Origin: an uncultured Candidatus Saccharibacteria bacterium
Lineage (GTDB): Bacteria > Patescibacteria > Saccharimonadia > Saccharimonadales > UBA10212
DNA: 15,936 bases
Direction of reading: 5' to 3'
NCBI GenBank assembly: GCA_946478715.1
Contig: CAMLDA010000001.1
Coordinates: 1-15,936, forward strand
The notes beneath the pieces were generated by a model, which worked only from the letters and a program-made list of their open reading frames with translations, was not told the origin of the DNA and ran no database searches. This document shows positions 13,681 to 15,936 of the stretch, in pieces. Each line of letters opens with the position of its first letter. The first letter of the stretch is position 1. The translations under genes and the position numbers were made by a program.

Positions 13681-14084
13681 CAGAATGCCCCCAGGTCGCG
13701 CAGGCCCTGCCTGAATCCGGCCAGCGCGTCTTTAGCTTCTTTTTTCTTAAGCCGGACATTGGGCTCATGCACCAGCCGGTTGCGAAGCTTGTGGGCGTAC
13801 CACACAGCGTCATTGTCGGTAAGCATGCGCTGCGCAGAAACCAGGCGCTCGCCCATAGTCTTACCTTTCAGGCGGTGCTTCTTTAAAGCTTCATCGAGTA
13901 ATTTATCGGCGTCTATTATCGCCAGCATCATCCCTTCCGGTGTCCTGACCCTGGCTAAAAGCGTCGCCCACTGGGAGCGGAAGTATTCATGGTCAAGCGT
14001 TCTTGGCCGCCGCTTCGCTAAACGTCTGACTATCGCCAGCACCAGTATCCCAAATATGATTACGCCTATAAGAAAGGATGTCAT
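13680..14084 (-). CDS. Membrane-anchored HEPN-like protein encoded within the gat operon
   Basis: 134 residues. One membrane helix at about 3-19 is followed by a basic stretch (RRLAKRRPR), placing the rest in the cytoplasm. The soluble part is all-helical in pattern, with 'IIDADKLLDEALKKH' at about 56-70 and 'AVWYAHKLRNRLVHEPN' at about 93-109. Arg101-x4-His106 fits the Rx4-6H motif of HEPN domains, many of which are RNases or nucleotide-binding helpers. The gene overlaps gatA by four bases (ATGA, with GAGG 7 bases upstream) and gatB by one, so it is made together with GatCAB. A link to tRNA or amidotransferase biology is suggested only by position. I recall similar uncharacterised proteins in other CPR genomes, but this was not searched. 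A non-catalytic HEPN-like helical bundle is equally possible. Confidence 0.8.
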   Translation of the reverse strand: MTSFLIGVIIFGILVLAIVRRLAKRRPRTLDHEYFRSQWATLLARVRTPEGMMLAIIDADKLLDEALKKHRLKGKTMGERLVSAQRMLTDNDAVWYAHKLRNRLVHEPNVRLKKKEAKDALAGFRQGLRDLGAF

Positions 14085-15493
14085 CGGCTAACCTCTTCAA
14101 AGGCTTTAGCCGCCGCCAGCAGCTGCCTGTCGCCCCGCATCGGGCCGATCAGTTGTAATCCTACCGGCAGCCCTCCGGCTTCGCCGGCCGGCACGCTTAC
14201 CGAAGGGTTGCCGGACATATTGGCGGCCACGGTCATGATATCCATAAGGTACATCTGCAGCGGGTCGGCAGTTTTTTCGCCGATTTTAAACGCTGTAACA
14301 GGCGACACCGGCCCGGCCAAAAAATCATATTTCTTAAACGCTTCGCCGAACTCATTGATAATCTTCGTCCTTACCGTCTGGGCTTTCTTATAGTAGGCGT
14401 CGTAATAGCCGCTGGAAAGCACATGCGCGCCAATCATTATCCTGCGTTTGGCTTCGGCGCCAAAACCCTGTTCGCGTGAAAGCTCATAGCTCTCATCCAG
14501 GTTTTTAGCTTCGGCCGCCGAAAAACCATAGCGCTGTCCGTCGTATCTTGCCAGGTTCGACGAGACTTCGGCGGGGCAGACAATATAATAGACGGCCAGA
14601 GCCAGCGGCAGGCTGGGCAAAGAAACTTCTTCTACCGCGGCCCCGGCTCGCTTCATCTTCTCGATTGAATCTTCTATGACCTTCTTGACCTGCGGGTCGG
14701 GGCTGTCTGACATATATTCTTTGACCACGCCTATCTTGGCGCCGCAGAAATTGAAATCCGAACCCGACACATCATAGCCTTTTTCATCGCGCTCTATCGT
14801 TGTACTGTCGAGCGGGTCACGCCCGCTCATGACATCCAGGACCAGCGCGGCGTCTTCCGCAGAGGAAGCCAGTGGGCCTATGACGTCCGTGCTGCTCGCC
14901 ATGGCTATGACGCCGCTGCGGCTGACCAATCCGTAAGTGGGTTTATAGCCGACTATGCCGCAAAAGCTGGCGGGAAGCCGGATGCTGCCGCCGGTGTCCG
15001 TTCCAAGGGCAAAAGGAGTAAGTTTTAGCGCCACGGCCGCCGCCGATCCGCCTGAGCTGCCGCCCGGCACGCGGGATTTATCTTTTGGATGTTTGGTTAC
15101 GAACCAATCTGAATTTTCGGTGCTGGAACCGTGGGCAAAAGCGTCCAGATTGGCTTTAGCGACGCATATTGCGCCTTCGGCTTCCAGCCTTTCAATAGCT
15201 GTAGCCTGGTAAGGGGCTTCGAAGGGGCGCAGGATATTGCTGGCGGCCGTGGTTTTTCCGCCGTAGGTCAGAAAATTGTCTTTGGCTATGAAAGGTACTC
15301 CGGCCAGGCGGCCCTGGGGATTCTTATCAATCTCTGCGGCCCTGGCCCGAGCTCTTTCTTCCAAGGTTGAGATAATCGCGTCATATTCCTTATTTTCGCT
15401 GATTGCTTTTAGCGATTTTTCCACCATATCCGAGGCCCGCGCTTTGCCTGTTCTGACCTGTTCAGCAATAACGGAAATCGGCTGCCAATCCAT
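14081..15493 (-). CDS. gatA: Asp-tRNA(Asn)/Glu-tRNA(Gln) amidotransferase subunit A
   Basis: Amidase subunit that releases ammonia from glutamine for GatB. 470 residues, slightly shorter than the usual 480-490. The Ser-cisSer-Lys triad of the amidase signature family is complete: Lys71 in 'VPFIAKDNF', cis-Ser146 in 'PGGSSGGSAAAVAL' and nucleophile Ser170 in 'GTDTGGSIRLPASFCG'; spacings match the Staphylococcus aureus enzyme (99 and 24 residues). The C-terminus has the typical 'NPSVSVPAGEAGGLPVGLQLIGP'-type segment. The ATG at 15493 follows the gatC stop after one base, with AAGGG about 11 bases upstream. The TGA stop overlaps the ATG of the HEPN-like gene. Confidence 0.98.
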   Translation of the reverse strand: MDWQPISVIAEQVRTGKARASDMVEKSLKAISENKEYDAIISTLEERARARAAEIDKNPQGRLAGVPFIAKDNFLTYGGKTTAASNILRPFEAPYQATAIERLEAEGAICVAKANLDAFAHGSSTENSDWFVTKHPKDKSRVPGGSSGGSAAAVALKLTPFALGTDTGGSIRLPASFCGIVGYKPTYGLVSRSGVIAMASSTDVIGPLASSAEDAALVLDVMSGRDPLDSTTIERDEKGYDVSGSDFNFCGAKIGVVKEYMSDSPDPQVKKVIEDSIEKMKRAGAAVEEVSLPSLPLALAVYYIVCPAEVSSNLARYDGQRYGFSAAEAKNLDESYELSREQGFGAEAKRRIMIGAHVLSSGYYDAYYKKAQTVRTKIINEFGEAFKKYDFLAGPVSPVTAFKIGEKTADPLQMYLMDIMTVAANMSGNPSVSVPAGEAGGLPVGLQLIGPMRGDRQLLAAAKAFEEVSR

Positions 15494-15494
15494 T

Positions 15495-15785
15495 TTAAAG
15501 GACCCTTTTTACTTTGAACTGGTTATCTTCGACGGCCGGGGCGTTCTTTAGAAGCTCATCCGGCTTATAGCCGTAATCTTTCTCTTCATCCGGGCGAGAG
15601 ACATTCTTTAAGCCCGTGACCTGATATGTCGGGCTGAGGCCAGCCGTATCAACGCTGTTAAGCACCTCTACATAACTGAGGATTTCAGACAGCTGTCCGC
15701 GCAGGCTCTCAATCTCTTCATCGCTCAGCCGCAGCTTGCTTAAAGCGGCCAATTTTAAGACATCTTCGCGCGAAAGTTTTGCCAT
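15495..15785 (-). CDS. gatC: Asp-tRNA(Asn)/Glu-tRNA(Gln) amidotransferase subunit C
   Basis: Small belt-like subunit that wraps the GatA-GatB interface and stabilises the complex. 96 residues, typical length. Family marks: 'LSREDVLKLAALSKLRLSDEEI' split across residues 3-24, 'LSEILSYVEVLNSVDTAGLSPTYQ', and the C-terminal 'RPDEEKDYGYKPDELLKNAP' followed by a 'FKVKRVL' tail. It is first gene of the operon, with an extended -10 promoter ending 12 bases before the ATG and no Shine-Dalgarno. gatA follows after one base. Confidence 0.96.
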   Translation of the reverse strand: MAKLSREDVLKLAALSKLRLSDEEIESLRGQLSEILSYVEVLNSVDTAGLSPTYQVTGLKNVSRPDEEKDYGYKPDELLKNAPAVEDNQFKVKRVL

Positions 15786-15797
15786 ATCTTAGGAGTT

Positions 15798-15806
15798 ATT
15801 ATAACA
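15798..15806 (-). promoter_or_regulatory. Putative extended -10 promoter of the gatCA-x-B operon
   Basis: TGT-TATAAT on the minus strand (TGn extended form), ending 12 bases before the gatC ATG. Predicted leader about 5 bases. No -35 consensus is visible; the upstream region is the uvrB terminator. Confidence 0.65.
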
Positions 15807-15817
15807 GAAAACGCCAA

Positions 15818-15842
15818 GGGGGAGCAGGCCGGCGCATCCCCC
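15818..15842 (-). terminator. Probable terminator after uvrB
   Basis: Stem GGGGGA / TCCCCC (6 bp) around a GC-rich 13-base loop, 3 bases after the uvrB stop. The following T-tract is weak (TTGGCGTTTT). It separates uvrB from gatC. Confidence 0.55.
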
Positions 15843-15845
15843 GCT

Positions 15846-15936
15846 TTAAGATTTTTCTTTGATTTCGGCTATCAGGTCGCGCAGTTCGGCGGCTTTTTCA
15901 AACTGCAGGTTAGCGGCCGCCAGGTCCATCTGGGCG
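15846..15936 (-). CDS. uvrB: Excinuclease ABC subunit B, C-terminal end only
   Basis: The final 29 codons of a gene that enters from the right edge. 'AQMDLAAANLQFEKAAELRD' followed by 'LIAEIKEKS' is the UVR motif that ends UvrB and contacts UvrC during nucleotide excision repair. UvrC also carries a UVR motif, but in mid-protein, so a stop immediately after it favours UvrB. Other UVR-containing proteins (ClpC type, McsA) cannot be fully excluded from this fragment. Confidence 0.82.
   Translation of the reverse strand, partial: AQMDLAAANLQFEKAAELRDLIAEIKEKS

Noticed and set aside
1..15936. Alternative genetic code (UGA as Gly or Trp), considered because of the CPR-like context.
   Set aside because: TGA ends gatA, the HEPN-like gene, the small membrane protein and the YtxH-like gene at the expected places, and Trp positions use TGG.
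1..15936. tRNA, rRNA, CRISPR arrays, insertion sequences, riboswitches.
   Set aside because: Gaps between genes are at most about 70 bases and hold only promoter- or terminator-like sequence; no repeat-spacer pattern, transposase or cloverleaf was seen by eye.

Overview
The window reads as a chromosomal segment of a small-genome Patescibacteria/CPR bacterium, most likely Saccharibacteria (TM7)-like. That placement is an inference. It rests on very tight packing, short housekeeping proteins, a GatCAB operon with an extra small membrane gene between gatA and gatB, a type IV pilus-type assembly ATPase, and many uncharacterised small membrane proteins. Four genes end in TGA, so the genetic code is standard and the UGA=Gly lineages (Gracilibacteria/Absconditabacteria) are excluded. 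No mobile element, CRISPR array, tRNA or rRNA was found, and no gene-free stretch exceeds about 70 bases.

Layout, left to right. (1) 1-3045 is a peptidase block: an M32 carboxypeptidase (minus, cut by the window edge) divergent from a two-gene plus-strand operon. That operon encodes a stand-alone protein resembling the N-terminal beta-domain of M1 aminopeptidases, then an M3 oligoendopeptidase overlapping it by 14 bases. (2) 3037-6234 is minus strand: yraN (apparently starting at ATT), rnhB, rplS (L19 with a long acidic tail) and a GspE/PilB-type ATPase. (3) 6303-7868 is plus strand: a SpoU-family RNA 2'-O-methyltransferase and a membrane-anchored CAP-domain protein. (4) 7874-15936 is minus strand: dnaE; a small membrane protein coupled to a YtxH-like protein; the gatC-gatA-(TM + HEPN-like)-gatB operon; and the last codons of uvrB.

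Functionally the window is translation (L19, GatCAB for misacylated tRNA, RNA methylation), replication and repair (DnaE, RNase HII, UvrB, YraN), peptide turnover (M32, M3) and cell surface (pilus ATPase, CAP protein).

Strongest unexplained signals: (a) an identical 24-base segment, built on a perfect inverted repeat, lies inside both rnhB and gatB in opposite orientation but the same reading frame; (b) -10-like boxes sit only 6-7 bases before several start codons, suggesting leaderless mRNAs; (c) the M1-N-like/M3 pair; (d) a membrane-anchored HEPN-like protein inside the gat operon; (e) an ATT start for yraN.
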